A DNA stretch of 64,000 nt from Actinoallomurus purpureus. GTDB lineage: Bacteria > Actinomycetota > Actinomycetes > Streptosporangiales > Streptosporangiaceae. This document shows positions 54,968 through 64,000 of this stretch, piece by piece. Within the stretch, counting starts at the first letter, position 1; each line of letters begins with the position of its first letter. The stretch is from positions 124,001-188,000 of the forward strand of contig NZ_JAMXMY010000002.1 of the NCBI RefSeq assembly GCF_024055795.1, given 5' to 3'. Under the pieces are notes generated by a model, which was given only the letters and a program-made list of their open reading frames with translations, searched no databases and had not been told where the DNA came from. Made by a program: the position numbers and the translations under genes.

Positions 54968-56908
54968 ATGACCACGATGAACGCTGCCCTTGCCGCCGGT
55001 GAAGTGGTGCAGCATCCGCACGCCGCCACCGGCGTCCTGTCCGCCACATGGCTGCTGATCGCCCTGCCCCTGGCCGGCGCGGCGATCCTGCTGCTGGGCG
55101 GGCGCCGCACCGACAAGTGGGGCCACCTGCTGGGCACCGCGATGTCCCTCGGGGCCTTCCTCGTCGGCGCGCTCGCCTTCGCGGCGATGCTGGGTCAGAA
55201 GGGCGACGACCGCACCAACCTGGTGCACCTGTTTCAGTACATCCCGGCAGGGTCGCTCAACGTCGACATGAACCTGTGGATCGACCCGCTGTCGATCAGC
55301 TTCGTGCTGCTGATCACCGGCGTCGGGTCGCTGATCCACATCTACTCGATCGGCTACATGGCCCACGACCCGGACCGGCGGCGGTTCTTCGCCTACCTCA
55401 ACCTGTTCGTGGCGGCGATGCTGCTGCTCGTGCTGGCCGACAACTACATCGGCCTGTACATCGGCTGGGAGGGCGTCGGTCTCGCCTCGTACCTGCTGAT
55501 CGGGTTCTGGCAGTACAAGCCGAGCGCGGCCACGGCGGCCAAGAAGGCGTTCATCGTCAACCGGGTCGGTGACTTCGGCCTGTCCGTCGCGGTCATGGTG
55601 ATGTTCGCGACGTTCGGTTCGCTGAGCTTCCAGAACGTCTTCGGCCACGCGTCCGAGGCGTCCCACGGCACGGTCACCGCGATCGGCCTGCTGCTCCTCC
55701 TCGGCGCCTGCGGTAAGTCCGCGCAGCTCCCGCTGCAGTCCTGGCTCCTGGACGCCATGGAGGGCCCGACCCCGGTGTCGGCGCTCATCCACGCCGCCAC
55801 GATGGTGACCGCGGGCGTCTACCTGATCGTCCGCTCCCACGTCATCTTCGAGCTGTCGCCGGACGCGCGGCTGCTCGTCACGATCGTCGGCGCGGCCACG
55901 CTGCTCGCCGGTGCGATCATCGGTTGCGCCAAGGACGACATCAAGAAGGCACTCGCCGGATCGACGATGTCGCAGATCGGCTACATGGTCCTGGCGGCCG
56001 GCCTCGGCCGCCCCGGCTACGTCTTCGCCATCGCCCACCTCATCGCGCACGGCTTCTTCAAGGCCGGCCTGTTCCTCGGCGCCGGCTCGGTCATGCACGC
56101 GATGAACGATGACGTGAACATGCGCAAGTACGGCGGCCTGCGGAAGTACATGCCGATCACGTTCGCGACGTTCGGCCTCGGCTACCTCGCGATCATCGGC
56201 TTCCCCGGCCTGTCCGGCTGGTGGACCAAGGACGGCATCATCGACGCCGCCTTCGAGAAGGGCGGCACGTCCGGCCAGATCCTCGGCTGGCTCGCGCTGC
56301 TCGGCGCCGGCATCACCGCGTACTACATGTCCCGCGTCATGTTCATGACGTTCTTCGGCGAGCCGCGCTGGGACGAGGACGTGCACCCGCACGAGTCGCC
56401 GAGGGTCATGACGATCCCGCTGATCCTGCTGGCGATCGGCTCGATCGCGGGCGGCGCCTTCCTCATCGCCGGCGACCGGTTCGCGAACTTCCTCGCGCCG
56501 GTCGTGGGCGAGCCGGAGGCGGGGCACAAGCTGATCACGCCGTACACCGTGATCGTGTTCGCGCTCATGGTGGTCGGTGTCGGCCTCGCGTACGTGCAGT
56601 ACCTGCGGCGCCCGATCCCGCGCACGGCCCCGGCGGGCAACGTCGCCACCACCTTCGCCCGCAGGGACCTGTACGGCGACGCGCTCAACGAGTCGCTGTT
56701 CATGCGGCCCGGCCAGTGGCTGACCCGCCTCACCGTCTACTTCGACAACCGCGGCGTCGACGGCCTCGTCAACGGCCTCGCGGCGTTCATCGGAGGGACG
56801 TCCGGGAGGGTGCGGCGCGTGCAGACCGGCTTCGTCCGCTCGTACGCCCTGTCAATGTTCGTCGGCGCCGCGCTCGTCGTGGCCGCCCTGTTCCTGGTGA
56901 GGATCTAG
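54968..56908 (+). CDS. nuoL: NADH-quinone oxidoreductase subunit L
   Basis: 646 residues, antiporter-like subunit with 16 helices. FVGWEGVGL-type glutamate in [18 protein letters not shown] and lysines/histidines in [20 protein letters not shown] and [14 protein letters not shown]. The long lateral helix is near the C-terminus. Proton-pumping arm of complex I. Confidence 0.96.
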   Translation: MTTMNAALAAGEVVQHPHAATGVLSATWLLIALPLAGAAILLLGGRRTDKWGHLLGTAMSLGAFLVGALAFAAMLGQKGDDRTNLVHLFQYIPAGSLNVDMNLWIDPLSISFVLLITGVGSLIHIYSIGYMAHDPDRRRFFAYLNLFVAAMLLLVLADNYIGLYIGWEGVGLASYLLIGFWQYKPSAATAAKKAFIVNRVGDFGLSVAVMVMFATFGSLSFQNVFGHASEASHGTVTAIGLLLLLGACGKSAQLPLQSWLLDAMEGPTPVSALIHAATMVTAGVYLIVRSHVIFELSPDARLLVTIVGAATLLAGAIIGCAKDDIKKALAGSTMSQIGYMVLAAGLGRPGYVFAIAHLIAHGFFKAGLFLGAGSVMHAMNDDVNMRKYGGLRKYMPITFATFGLGYLAIIGFPGLSGWWTKDGIIDAAFEKGGTSGQILGWLALLGAGITAYYMSRVMFMTFFGEPRWDEDVHPHESPRVMTIPLILLAIGSIAGGAFLIAGDRFANFLAPVVGEPEAGHKLITPYTVIVFALMVVGVGLAYVQYLRRPIPRTAPAGNVATTFARRDLYGDALNESLFMRPGQWLTRLTVYFDNRGVDGLVNGLAAFIGGTSGRVRRVQTGFVRSYALSMFVGAALVVAALFLVRI

Positions 56909-56948
56909 TGGTCGCCACGACTTCCCTGCCGCCCTGGAAGGTCGCCTC

Positions 56949-58484
56949 ATGCTGACTGCCCTCATCGCGATTCCCGCCATCGGGGCGCTGCTGGTCGCGC
57001 TGCTGCCGAAGGGCAAGGACGCGCTGGCCAAGCGCGCCGCGCTCGTCGTCACGCTGATCGTCGCGGTGCTCACCGTGGTGATGGCGCTCCGGTTCAAGGC
57101 GGACGGGCCGCGGTTCCAGTTCACCGAGAAGTACTGGTGGATCAAGCAGTTCGGCGTGCACTACGCGGTCGGCGTCGACGGCGTCGCGCTCGTGCTCATC
57201 GTGCTGTCGGCGATCCTGGTGCCGCTGGTCGTGCTGGCCTCCTGGAACGACGCGGAGCGCTCGGGCGGCGTCGACAACCCGCCGAAGCGGTCGGTGAAGA
57301 CCTACTTCGCGCTGCTGCTCAGCCTCGAGGCGATGATGATCGGCGTCTTCGCGGCGACCGACATCTTCCTGTTCTACGTCTTCTTCGAGGCGATGCTGTT
57401 CCCGGTGTACTTCATCATCGGGTCCTACGGCGGTCCGCAGCGGTCGTACGCCGCGGTCAAGTTCCTGCTGTACTCGCTGTTCGGCGGCCTGCTGATGCTC
57501 GCCGCCGTCATCGGCCTGTACGTCGTCTCGGCCAACGCGGGCCACGGCACGTTCCTGTTCGACGAGCTGCGGAACCTCCACATCGCGCCGACCACGGCCA
57601 AGTGGCTGTTCCTCGGCTTCTTCATCGCGTTCGCGATCAAGGCGCCGCTCGTGCCGTTCCACACCTGGCTGCCCGACGCCGCGGGCCAGGCGCCCACCGG
57701 CGCCGCCGTGCTGATCGTCGGCGTGCTCGACAAGGTCGGCACCTTCGGGATGCTGCGGTTCTGCCTTGAACTGTTCCCGGGTGCGGCCAAGTGGTTCACA
57801 CCGGTCGTGCTGACCCTGTCGGTGGTCGGCATCGTGTACGGCGCGGTCCTCGCGATCGGCCAGGTCGACATCAAGCGTCTGATCGCGTACACGTCGATCT
57901 CGCACTTCGGCTTCATCACGCTGGGCATCTTCGCGATGACCACGCAGGGCCAGAGTGGCGCGACGCTGTACATGGTCAACCACGGGTTCTCGACCGGCGC
58001 GCTGTTCCTGCTCGCCGGATTCATGATCACCCGTCGCGGCTCGGCTCGGATCGACGCGTACGGCGGCGTGCAGAAGGTCGCCCCGCTGCTGGCCGGCACC
58101 TTCCTCGTCGCGGGTCTGTCCGGCCTGTCGCTGCCGGGTCTGTCGAGCTTCGTCTCGGAGTTCCTGGTCCTGGTCGGCACGTTCACCCGCTACAAGGTGC
58201 CCGCGGTCATCGCGACGGTCGGCATCATCCTGGCCGCCGTCTACATCCTGTGGATGTACCAGCGGACGATGAACGGCCCGACCGCCGAGGCGGTCAAGGG
58301 CATGAGCGACCTGTCGAAGCGCGAGCTGATCGTCATCGCGCCGATCATCGCGATCATCGTCGCGCTCGGCTTCTACCCGAAGCCGGTGCTGGACGTCATC
58401 AACCCGTCGGTGAAGCAGACACTGGTCCAGGTCCACCAGCAGGACCCGAAGCCGACGATCGCCGAGAAGGGAAGCCACCAGTGA
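56949..58484 (+). CDS. nuoM: NADH-quinone oxidoreductase subunit M
   Basis: 511 residues, antiporter-like. FYVFFEAMLFPVYFIIG holds the pumping Glu, LVPFHTWLPDAAGQAPTGAAVLI and IKRLIAYTSISHFGF follow. ATG 56949 lies 40 nt after nuoL, the widest gap in the operon. GTGA overlap with nuoN. Confidence 0.96.
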   Translation: MLTALIAIPAIGALLVALLPKGKDALAKRAALVVTLIVAVLTVVMALRFKADGPRFQFTEKYWWIKQFGVHYAVGVDGVALVLIVLSAILVPLVVLASWNDAERSGGVDNPPKRSVKTYFALLLSLEAMMIGVFAATDIFLFYVFFEAMLFPVYFIIGSYGGPQRSYAAVKFLLYSLFGGLLMLAAVIGLYVVSANAGHGTFLFDELRNLHIAPTTAKWLFLGFFIAFAIKAPLVPFHTWLPDAAGQAPTGAAVLIVGVLDKVGTFGMLRFCLELFPGAAKWFTPVVLTLSVVGIVYGAVLAIGQVDIKRLIAYTSISHFGFITLGIFAMTTQGQSGATLYMVNHGFSTGALFLLAGFMITRRGSARIDAYGGVQKVAPLLAGTFLVAGLSGLSLPGLSSFVSEFLVLVGTFTRYKVPAVIATVGIILAAVYILWMYQRTMNGPTAEAVKGMSDLSKRELIVIAPIIAIIVALGFYPKPVLDVINPSVKQTLVQVHQQDPKPTIAEKGSHQ

Positions 58485-60043
58485 CACCCGTGGTATTGGC
58501 GGCGGGGGACATTCCAGCTCCCCACCTCGAATACGGGCGGCTCGCGCCGATCCTGATCGTGCTCGGGGCGGCGTCCGTCGGCGTGCTCGTCGAGGCCCTC
58601 GCGCCCCGCGCCCAGCGGTACGGGCTGCAGGTCCTGGTCTCTGCGGTCGGCCTCGTCGCGGCGTTCGCCTGGACGATCGCACTGGGCCTCGGCGACCAGC
58701 CGCACCACGTCGCGGCGATGGGCGCGATCGGCGTCGACGGGCCGACCCTGTTCATCCAGGGCACGATCCTCGTCCTCGCCCTGATGTCGATGCTGCTGAT
58801 CGCCGAGCGGACGCACGAGGCCAGCCCGTTCACGGCCCAGGCGTCGACCGTTCCCGGCAGTCCTGAGGAGCGCGAGGGTCTCGTCGCGGGGCTCGTGCAG
58901 ACCGAGGTCTTCCCGCTCGTGCTGTTCGCCGTCGGCGGCATGCTGATCTTCCCGGCGTCGAACGACCTGCTGACGATGTTCGTGGCCCTCGAGGTCATGT
59001 CGCTGCCGCTGTACCTCCTGTGCGGCCTCGCGCGGCGCCGCCGCCTGCTCTCGCAGGAGGCCGCGGTGAAGTACTTCCTGCTGGGCGCGTTCTCCTCGGC
59101 GTTCTTCCTCTACGGCACCGCGCTGCTGTACGGCTACGCGGGCTCGGTGCGCCTGTCGGACATCGCGGCGGCGATCAGCAAGCAGAGCGGCACCGAGCCG
59201 CTGCTGCTGGCGGGCGTCGCCCTGCTCTCGGTCGGCCTGCTCTTCAAGGTCGGCGCCGCGCCGTTCCAGGCGTGGAAGCCGGACGTGTACCAGGGCGCTC
59301 CCACGGCGATCACCGCGCTGATGGCCTCCTGCACCGTGGTCGCCGCGGTCGGCGCCATCCTGCGGGTGTTCTACGTCGGCCTGGAGACGCTGCGCTGGGA
59401 CTGGCGCCCGATGATGTGGGCCGTCGCGATCCTCACGATGCTGACCGGCGCGATCGTCGCGATCACCCAGACCGACGTGAAGCGGATGCTGGCGTACTCC
59501 TCCATCGCGCACGGCGGCTTCCTGCTGACCGGCGTCATCGCGACCAACAAGGCGGGCCTGTCCGGCACACTGTTCTACCTGGCCGCGTACGGCTTCACGA
59601 CCGTGGGCGCGTTCGCCGTCATCACGATGGTGCGGGACGCCGGTGGCGAGGCCGGACACCTGTCCCGCTGGGCGGGGCTGGGCAAGCGCCAGCCGCTCGT
59701 CGCCGGGACGTTCGCCTTCTTCCTGCTGGCGTTCGCCGGTATCCCGCTGACCAGCGGGTTCACCGGGAAGTTCGCGGTCTTCCAGGCGGCGGTCGCCGGC
59801 GGTGCGCTGCCGCTCGTGATCGTCGGTGTGGTGTCCTCCGCGATCGCCGCGTTCTTCTACGCCCGGGTCATCGTGCTGATGTTCTTCAGCGAGCCGGCGG
59901 CCGACGGCCCGAGCGTGGTGTTCAGCCCGACGACCGCGACGGCGGTCGCCGTTGGGGCGTTCGTTACCCTGGTCCTCGGCGTGATTCCCGGCCCAGCGCT
60001 TCACCTGGCGCAGTCGGCCGCAAACCAGCTGTTCGTTCGCTGA
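58481..60043 (+). CDS. nuoN: NADH-quinone oxidoreductase subunit N
   Basis: 520 residues, the third antiporter-like subunit. FVALEVMSLPLYLLCG, GAAPFQAWKPDVYQGAPTAITALMA and VKRMLAYSSIAHGGFLLTG are the family landmarks. Last nuo gene; the polyprenyl synthase starts 16 nt later and may share the transcript. Confidence 0.96.
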   Translation: MTPVVLAAGDIPAPHLEYGRLAPILIVLGAASVGVLVEALAPRAQRYGLQVLVSAVGLVAAFAWTIALGLGDQPHHVAAMGAIGVDGPTLFIQGTILVLALMSMLLIAERTHEASPFTAQASTVPGSPEEREGLVAGLVQTEVFPLVLFAVGGMLIFPASNDLLTMFVALEVMSLPLYLLCGLARRRRLLSQEAAVKYFLLGAFSSAFFLYGTALLYGYAGSVRLSDIAAAISKQSGTEPLLLAGVALLSVGLLFKVGAAPFQAWKPDVYQGAPTAITALMASCTVVAAVGAILRVFYVGLETLRWDWRPMMWAVAILTMLTGAIVAITQTDVKRMLAYSSIAHGGFLLTGVIATNKAGLSGTLFYLAAYGFTTVGAFAVITMVRDAGGEAGHLSRWAGLGKRQPLVAGTFAFFLLAFAGIPLTSGFTGKFAVFQAAVAGGALPLVIVGVVSSAIAAFFYARVIVLMFFSEPAADGPSVVFSPTTATAVAVGAFVTLVLGVIPGPALHLAQSAANQLFVR

Positions 60044-60059
60044 CCCCTGGGGAGAGTCT

Positions 60060-61055
60060 GTGAGTAGTGCCCTTCTGGGCCTTCCGGCCGTCGATGACAC
60101 ACTCGCAGATGACGTCCAGGAGCGACTGGTCGTGGTCGAGGAGGCGCTGCGGGACGCGGTGAAGAGCGACCATCCGCTCATCACCAACGCCTCGCGGCAC
60201 CTCACCGACGCGGGAGGCAAGCGGTTCCGGCCGATGCTGGTGCTGCTGGCCGCCCAGTTCGGTGACCCGTCCGCATCGGGGGTCGTCCCGGCCGCGGTCG
60301 TGGTCGAGCTGACCCACCTGGCGACGCTCTACCACGACGACGTGATGGACGAGGCCGTGATGCGCCGCGGTCAGGTCTCGGCCAACTCCCGGTGGAACAA
60401 CACCATCGCCATCCTCACCGGCGACTACCTCTTCGCCCGTGCCTCCGACCTGCTGGCCGACCTCGGGCCGGAGGCGGTGCGCATCCAGGCGCGGACGTTC
60501 GCCCGGCTGGTGCAGGGACAGATCCAGGAGACCGCGGGCCCGGCCGACGGCGCCGACCCCCTGGAGCACTACATCGAGGTCGTGGCGGGCAAGACCGGGT
60601 CGCTGATCGCCGCGTCGGGGCGGCTGGGGTCCCTGCTCGCGGGTGCCGCCCCGGAGGTCGTGGAGACGCTGACGTCGGCGTGCGAGAAGATCGGCGTCGC
60701 GTTCCAGCTGTCCGACGACATCCTCGACATCGCCTCGGAGTCGGAGGAGTCGGGCAAGACGCCGGGCACCGACCTGCGCGAGGGCGTCCACACGCTGCCC
60801 GTGCTGCACGTCCTGCGCTCGGCGGCGGCCGAAGACGCCCGGCTGCGTGAACTCCTCGCCTCCGACCTCACCGACGACGCGCGGCACGCCGAGGCGCTCG
60901 CCCTGCTGCGCGCGCACCCGGCGATGGACCGCGCCCGCGCCGGCCTGCGCCGGTGGGTCGACGAGGCGCGAGCGGAGCTGCTGACCCTCCCCGACGTCCC
61001 GGCGCGGGCGGCGTTCCTCGCCCTGTGCGACTTCGTCCTGACCCGTACGAGTTAG
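60060..61055 (+). CDS. Polyprenyl diphosphate synthase (long chain, menaquinone side chain)
   Basis: 331 residues. Two aspartate-rich motifs, LYHDDVMDEA (Asp93, Asp94) and LSDDILDIA, and GGKRFRPMLV at the substrate end; the residues before the first motif are small (LATLY), as in long-chain (hepta- to nonaprenyl) enzymes. Position after nuo and near menG suggests it makes the menaquinone tail. GTG 60060. Confidence 0.93.
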   Translation: MSSALLGLPAVDDTLADDVQERLVVVEEALRDAVKSDHPLITNASRHLTDAGGKRFRPMLVLLAAQFGDPSASGVVPAAVVVELTHLATLYHDDVMDEAVMRRGQVSANSRWNNTIAILTGDYLFARASDLLADLGPEAVRIQARTFARLVQGQIQETAGPADGADPLEHYIEVVAGKTGSLIAASGRLGSLLAGAAPEVVETLTSACEKIGVAFQLSDDILDIASESEESGKTPGTDLREGVHTLPVLHVLRSAAAEDARLRELLASDLTDDARHAEALALLRAHPAMDRARAGLRRWVDEARAELLTLPDVPARAAFLALCDFVLTRTS

Positions 61056-61066
61056 CTCTTAGTCGA

Positions 61067-61636
61067 TCAGTCGTTTCGGCGGCGTACGAACAGCAGCAGT
61101 CCGGCGCCGCCGACCAGCAGCACGGCCATCGCTCCGACGATCGCCAGGAGCGGCGTGTTCGAGCCCTTCTCGCTCGACGCCGTGGGGGTGGCACTGATCG
61201 TCCCGACGGACGAGTCCGGCTGCGGCGACTCGGTGTGCACGCCCGTGCCCGAGGTGGGCTCGTGGCTCGGCTTGGCCTGCGTGCCGGACTTGTCGCCCTT
61301 GGCGACCACGACCACCTGGCCGCGGACCGTGCGCCCGTTCCCGCAGGACGCGGTGATGGCGTACGTGCCCGGCCGCAGGTCCTTCTTGATCCGGGGGTCG
61401 GCCTCGCCGGTGTCCGCCTTGCCGTAGAGGGCCACGTCGTGGGTGAACGCCTGCGACCTGGCGGTGTGCGCCGTCGGCCCGACGCTGCAGTCGGGAACGG
61501 AGATGTGGATCCGCTGCCCGGGACGCGGCGTGTCCGGTGTCACAGAAATGCTCTGTGCGGCGGCGGGCCCGGCGCCCAGACCGGTCGCCACGACGGCCGC
61601 AATGGTGGCCGTGACGGCCTTGTGAGCTGGTCGCAC
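61067..61636 (-). CDS. Secreted/membrane-anchored surface protein
   Basis: 189 residues. Sec signal (AVTATIAAVVATGLGAGPAAA-QS), one Ig-like domain with two cysteines, a Ser/Thr/Pro-rich linker and a C-terminal helix with RRR tail (LLAIVGAMAVLLVGGAGLLLFVRRRND), but no LPXTG. Function unknown. The start codon is GTG 61636 with GAGGAGGA upstream. Converges closely with the synthase gene (11 nt). Confidence 0.78.
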   Translation of the reverse strand: MRPAHKAVTATIAAVVATGLGAGPAAAQSISVTPDTPRPGQRIHISVPDCSVGPTAHTARSQAFTHDVALYGKADTGEADPRIKKDLRPGTYAITASCGNGRTVRGQVVVVAKGDKSGTQAKPSHEPTSGTGVHTESPQPDSSVGTISATPTASSEKGSNTPLLAIVGAMAVLLVGGAGLLLFVRRRND

Positions 61637-61708
61637 TGCTTCCTCCTCGGAGCCCTGGCGGGCTCTCGCACCGATACGTGGTCTGCGTCAGATCACCTAC
61701 GGGACATG

Positions 61709-61727
61709 CAAGTTACTGCATAACTTG
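61709..61727. promoter_or_regulatory. Inverted repeat in the surface-protein/protease promoter region
   Basis: CAAGTTA (61709-61715) and TAACTTG (61721-61727) with CTGCA between, in an unusually AT-rich 100-nt region shared by two divergent genes; a second palindrome TGTTAACA lies at 61774-61781. Candidate operator of both genes. Confidence 0.5.
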
Positions 61728-61805
61728 ATCAAGCGCCGAGTTGTTAGGGCTACGCTATTGCTTCGCTTTACTGGTGTTAACAGTTGTCAATAGACGGGGT
61801 AGCTG

Positions 61806-62723
61806 GTGCGGCCGACGAGGATCCTCCCAATTGTCCTGATTCCGGCGACGCTGGTCACGCTTGCCGGACCGGCGGTCGCCAGACCTGTAGGTGATCACGG
61901 TACCTCGGTGAGCATCCAGGCGGACGACCCGTACGGTGTCGCGGACGCGGCCACACTCGCGTTCTGGACGACGAAGCGGATGGCGGCGGCCACTCCGCTC
62001 GACGGTCGCCCGACGCAGGCGTCGAGCGCCACGATGGGCGTGCAGTCCAGCAGGCCGACCGCGCACACGTGGACGGGCAGCCCGGTCGTCGGGGCGCTGT
62101 TCAGCAGTGACGGCAACGGCAGCCACTACTGCACCGCCAGCGTCGTGGACACGCCCAAGAAGAGCCTCATCCTCACTGCCGCCCACTGCGTGTACGGCAC
62201 GAACGGCACGGCCAAGAACATCGCCTTCGTGCCGCGCTACAGCAAGGGCAGCCGCCCGTACGGCGTCTGGCCCGTGGGGTACATCTACGTCGACAAGCGC
62301 TGGAAGAGCAAGCGCGACCCGGACCTCGACTTCGGCTTCGCGACGATCGGCACGCGGAACGGCAAGAAGATCGCGAACGTTGTCGGCTCGAACCGGCTCG
62401 TCTGGAATCAGGGCTACACCAACCGGGTCCGCGTCATCGGCTACCCGATGAAGAAGTACGCGTCCGTCGACAAGCCGATCTACTGCACGGTCACCACCCA
62501 CAAGGCCTTCAAGTACCAGATCCGCTTCGACTGCAACGGCTACTACGGCGGCACCAGCGGCAGTCCTTGGATCAAGAATTACAACACCACCACCCGGCGG
62601 GGTGACGTGCTGGGCGTCATCGGCGGATACCAGGAGGGCGGCAAGTACGACTGGCGGTCGTACAGCTCCGTCTTCGACAAGGACATCAAGAACCTCTTCA
62701 CGGACGCCAAGGGCCGCGGGTAG
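61806..62723 (+). CDS. Secreted V8/trypsin-like serine protease (copy 1)
   Basis: 305 residues. Signal peptide ending AGPAVA, a ~90-residue pro-region, and a chymotrypsin-fold domain with His127 (TAAHC), Asp175 (DPDLDFGF) and Ser253 (GGTSGSPW). Secreted glutamyl-type or general endopeptidase. GTG 61806 sits close to a probable promoter with little leader. The next gene is its paralogue, 111 nt downstream on the same strand. Confidence 0.92.
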   Translation: MRPTRILPIVLIPATLVTLAGPAVARPVGDHGTSVSIQADDPYGVADAATLAFWTTKRMAAATPLDGRPTQASSATMGVQSSRPTAHTWTGSPVVGALFSSDGNGSHYCTASVVDTPKKSLILTAAHCVYGTNGTAKNIAFVPRYSKGSRPYGVWPVGYIYVDKRWKSKRDPDLDFGFATIGTRNGKKIANVVGSNRLVWNQGYTNRVRVIGYPMKKYASVDKPIYCTVTTHKAFKYQIRFDCNGYYGGTSGSPWIKNYNTTTRRGDVLGVIGGYQEGGKYDWRSYSSVFDKDIKNLFTDAKGRG

Positions 62724-62834
62724 ACGCAGCGTTCCGGGCGACACGGCCGTCAGATCCCGAATACCCGGCGGCGGCGCGGCGATCATGCGATAGTTCGTTA
62801 TCGTGTACGCGCGCTCACGGAGGGTGAGTCCCCG

Positions 62835-63734
62835 GTGAAGACCACACGACTGCTCTGCACCGCCCTGACCGTCCTGGCCTCGATCTTCCCGGTGGCGGAT
62901 GCGAGGGCCGAGGCCCGCCACGGGGCCCACGCGGTCACCTTCGTGGACCGCGCGGACGGAGCCCACGGCGCGGCGTACTGGACCGACCGGCTCATGGCGT
63001 CGGCCACGCCCCTCGACGTCCGTGATGTGGTGCGGCAGGCCGGGCCGCCCGCCGCCGTCCCCGCGGCCGGGGCCACGAGCGGTAGTCGCGTCGTCGGGGC
63101 GCTCTTCTTCGGAAGCGGCACCGGCCGCCACTACTGCACCGCCAGCGTGGTCGGCTCGCCCAAGCGGAACCTCCTGATCACCGCCGCGCACTGCCTGTAC
63201 AGCCCGAGCGCCCACACGTGGAACAGCCACATCGTCTTCGTCCCGAAGTACAGCCAGGGCCGCCGCCCGTACGGCACCTGGCCGGTCTGGCTGATGGTCA
63301 CCGACCAGCGCTGGATCGACCGCGGCGACCCGGACGCCGACGTGGGCTTCGCCGCCGTGCAGGAGATGGACGGCCGGCGCATCGCCGACGTCGTCGGAGC
63401 GAACGAGATGCTGATCAACACCGGCTACTCCAACCGTGTCACGCTGATCGGCTACCCGTCGCGGGCCAACTACCCGAGCGACCGGCCCATCCGCTGCACG
63501 GGCACCACCTACCGGCAGGCTGATAGCCAGCTCCGCTTCGACTGCGGCGGCTTCACCGGCGGCACGAGCGGAAGCCCGTGGATCGCCGAGTATGACGGCC
63601 AGGCGCAGCGCGGCTACGTGGTCGGCGTCATCGGGGGATACCAGAAGGGCGGCGAGTACGACTGGCGGTCCTACAGCCCCCTCTTCGACGACGACATCGG
63701 CCGCCTCGCCGTCACGGCGAACGACCAGGCCTGA
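62835..63734 (+). CDS. Secreted V8/trypsin-like serine protease (copy 2)
   Basis: 299 residues. Signal peptide (KTTRLLCTALTVLASIFPVADARA), pro-region with AYWTDRLMASATPLD similar to copy 1 (FWTTKRMAAATPLD), and catalytic His119, Asp169, Ser247 in TAAHC, DPDADVGF, GTSGSPW. GTG 62835 follows GGAGGG. The C-terminal GVIGGYQKGGEYDWRSYSPLFD is nearly identical to copy 1, so the pair arose by tandem duplication. Confidence 0.92.
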   Translation: MKTTRLLCTALTVLASIFPVADARAEARHGAHAVTFVDRADGAHGAAYWTDRLMASATPLDVRDVVRQAGPPAAVPAAGATSGSRVVGALFFGSGTGRHYCTASVVGSPKRNLLITAAHCLYSPSAHTWNSHIVFVPKYSQGRRPYGTWPVWLMVTDQRWIDRGDPDADVGFAAVQEMDGRRIADVVGANEMLINTGYSNRVTLIGYPSRANYPSDRPIRCTGTTYRQADSQLRFDCGGFTGGTSGSPWIAEYDGQAQRGYVVGVIGGYQKGGEYDWRSYSPLFDDDIGRLAVTANDQA

Positions 63735-64000
63735 GCCCGCGCGGCCTGAGGGCGGCCGTCTGGCCGCCTCGGTGATGGGCTCCGGCCGGACCACCGCGCG
63801 CCGCTTCGAGTGGGCGGTGTGGGACCCCTCCCGGTCCTCGGCGCTCCTCCGCGCCGAGCGTCCACATTCGGCCACGGTATGTGACGCGGTGTCCATCTGA
63901 CCTGCGGAGGCAGTCGCACAGGGCGAGCGGAACGATGGTCCGGCCGGCCTGATCACGGAAACCTCGGCATCTCGCCTTAATGATCATGAAATAGTGCGGC

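Noticed and set aside
61755-63956. 733-codon minus-strand frame over the protease genes
   Set aside because: Complementary shadow of two paralogous proteases; its apparent internal repeat simply mirrors their duplication.
63735-64000. Right-edge sequence checked for a gene start
   Set aside because: Open frames there are short and lack a ribosome site or recognisable product.

Overview
The window is high-GC DNA with tightly packed genes, many GTG/TTG starts and ATGA/GTGA stop-start overlaps. It carries bldC, a bldN-like sigma gene, rex beside the heme genes, F420-type luciferase-like oxidoreductases, menaquinone genes and an XRE/DUF397/ATPase set. This points to a filamentous, sporulating actinomycete, probably in or near the Streptosporangiales (inferred from gene families, not from rRNA). 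I found no rRNA, tRNA, CRISPR array or intact insertion sequence.

Layout. 1-4.2 kb: the end of a CU044_5270-type gene, a lipoprotein L,D-transpeptidase, an aldo/keto reductase behind a MerR-type palindrome, a HAD phosphatase and a BldN-like sigma factor. 4.4-14.3 kb: an odd membrane protein with an ABM-like domain and a heptapeptide tail, a glutaredoxin, then rex-hemA-hemC-hemD-hemB, a degenerate primase/polymerase-fold gene and hemL. This is the complete C5 route from Glu-tRNA to uroporphyrinogen III. A Rex operator precedes rex. 14.3-31 kb is accessory: a SapA-like secreted protein, an MFS exporter, a LysR regulator divergent from an EamA/DapA-like/F420-oxidoreductase operon, a truncated Fic gene, an ECF sigma gene with its partner, a hydrolase with a divergent regulator, an ABC exporter, a WhiJ-like ATPase/XRE/DUF397 set whose DUF397 gene is cut short, a HIT protein and an unknown.

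30.8-38.2 kb: two more L,D-transpeptidases flank the cytochrome c maturation set (histidine phosphatase, resA, ccdA, resB, ccsB), with a BlaI-like palindrome in front of resA. 38.2-42 kb: small membrane proteins, a zincin-type protein with a small downstream partner, bldC, a threonine dehydratase-like enzyme and a DUF4229 protein. 42.1-61 kb is the respiratory core: menG, a divergent geranylgeranyl/menaquinone reductase, all fourteen nuo genes (complex I) and a polyprenyl diphosphate synthase. A perfect Rex-type operator lies between menG and the reductase. 61-64 kb: a membrane-anchored surface protein and two secreted V8-like serine proteases. The last 266 bases show no convincing gene.

Taken together, heme synthesis, cytochrome c maturation, menaquinone formation and complex I make the window largely a respiratory-chain region. 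Two Rex sites suggest that the NADH/NAD+ ratio controls both the heme and the quinone/complex I ends. The most unusual items are a 50-bp inverted-repeat element present twice (once at the end of the truncated DUF397 gene), the ABM-like membrane fusion, the zincin/small-protein pair, and the BlaI-like site at the cytochrome maturation genes.
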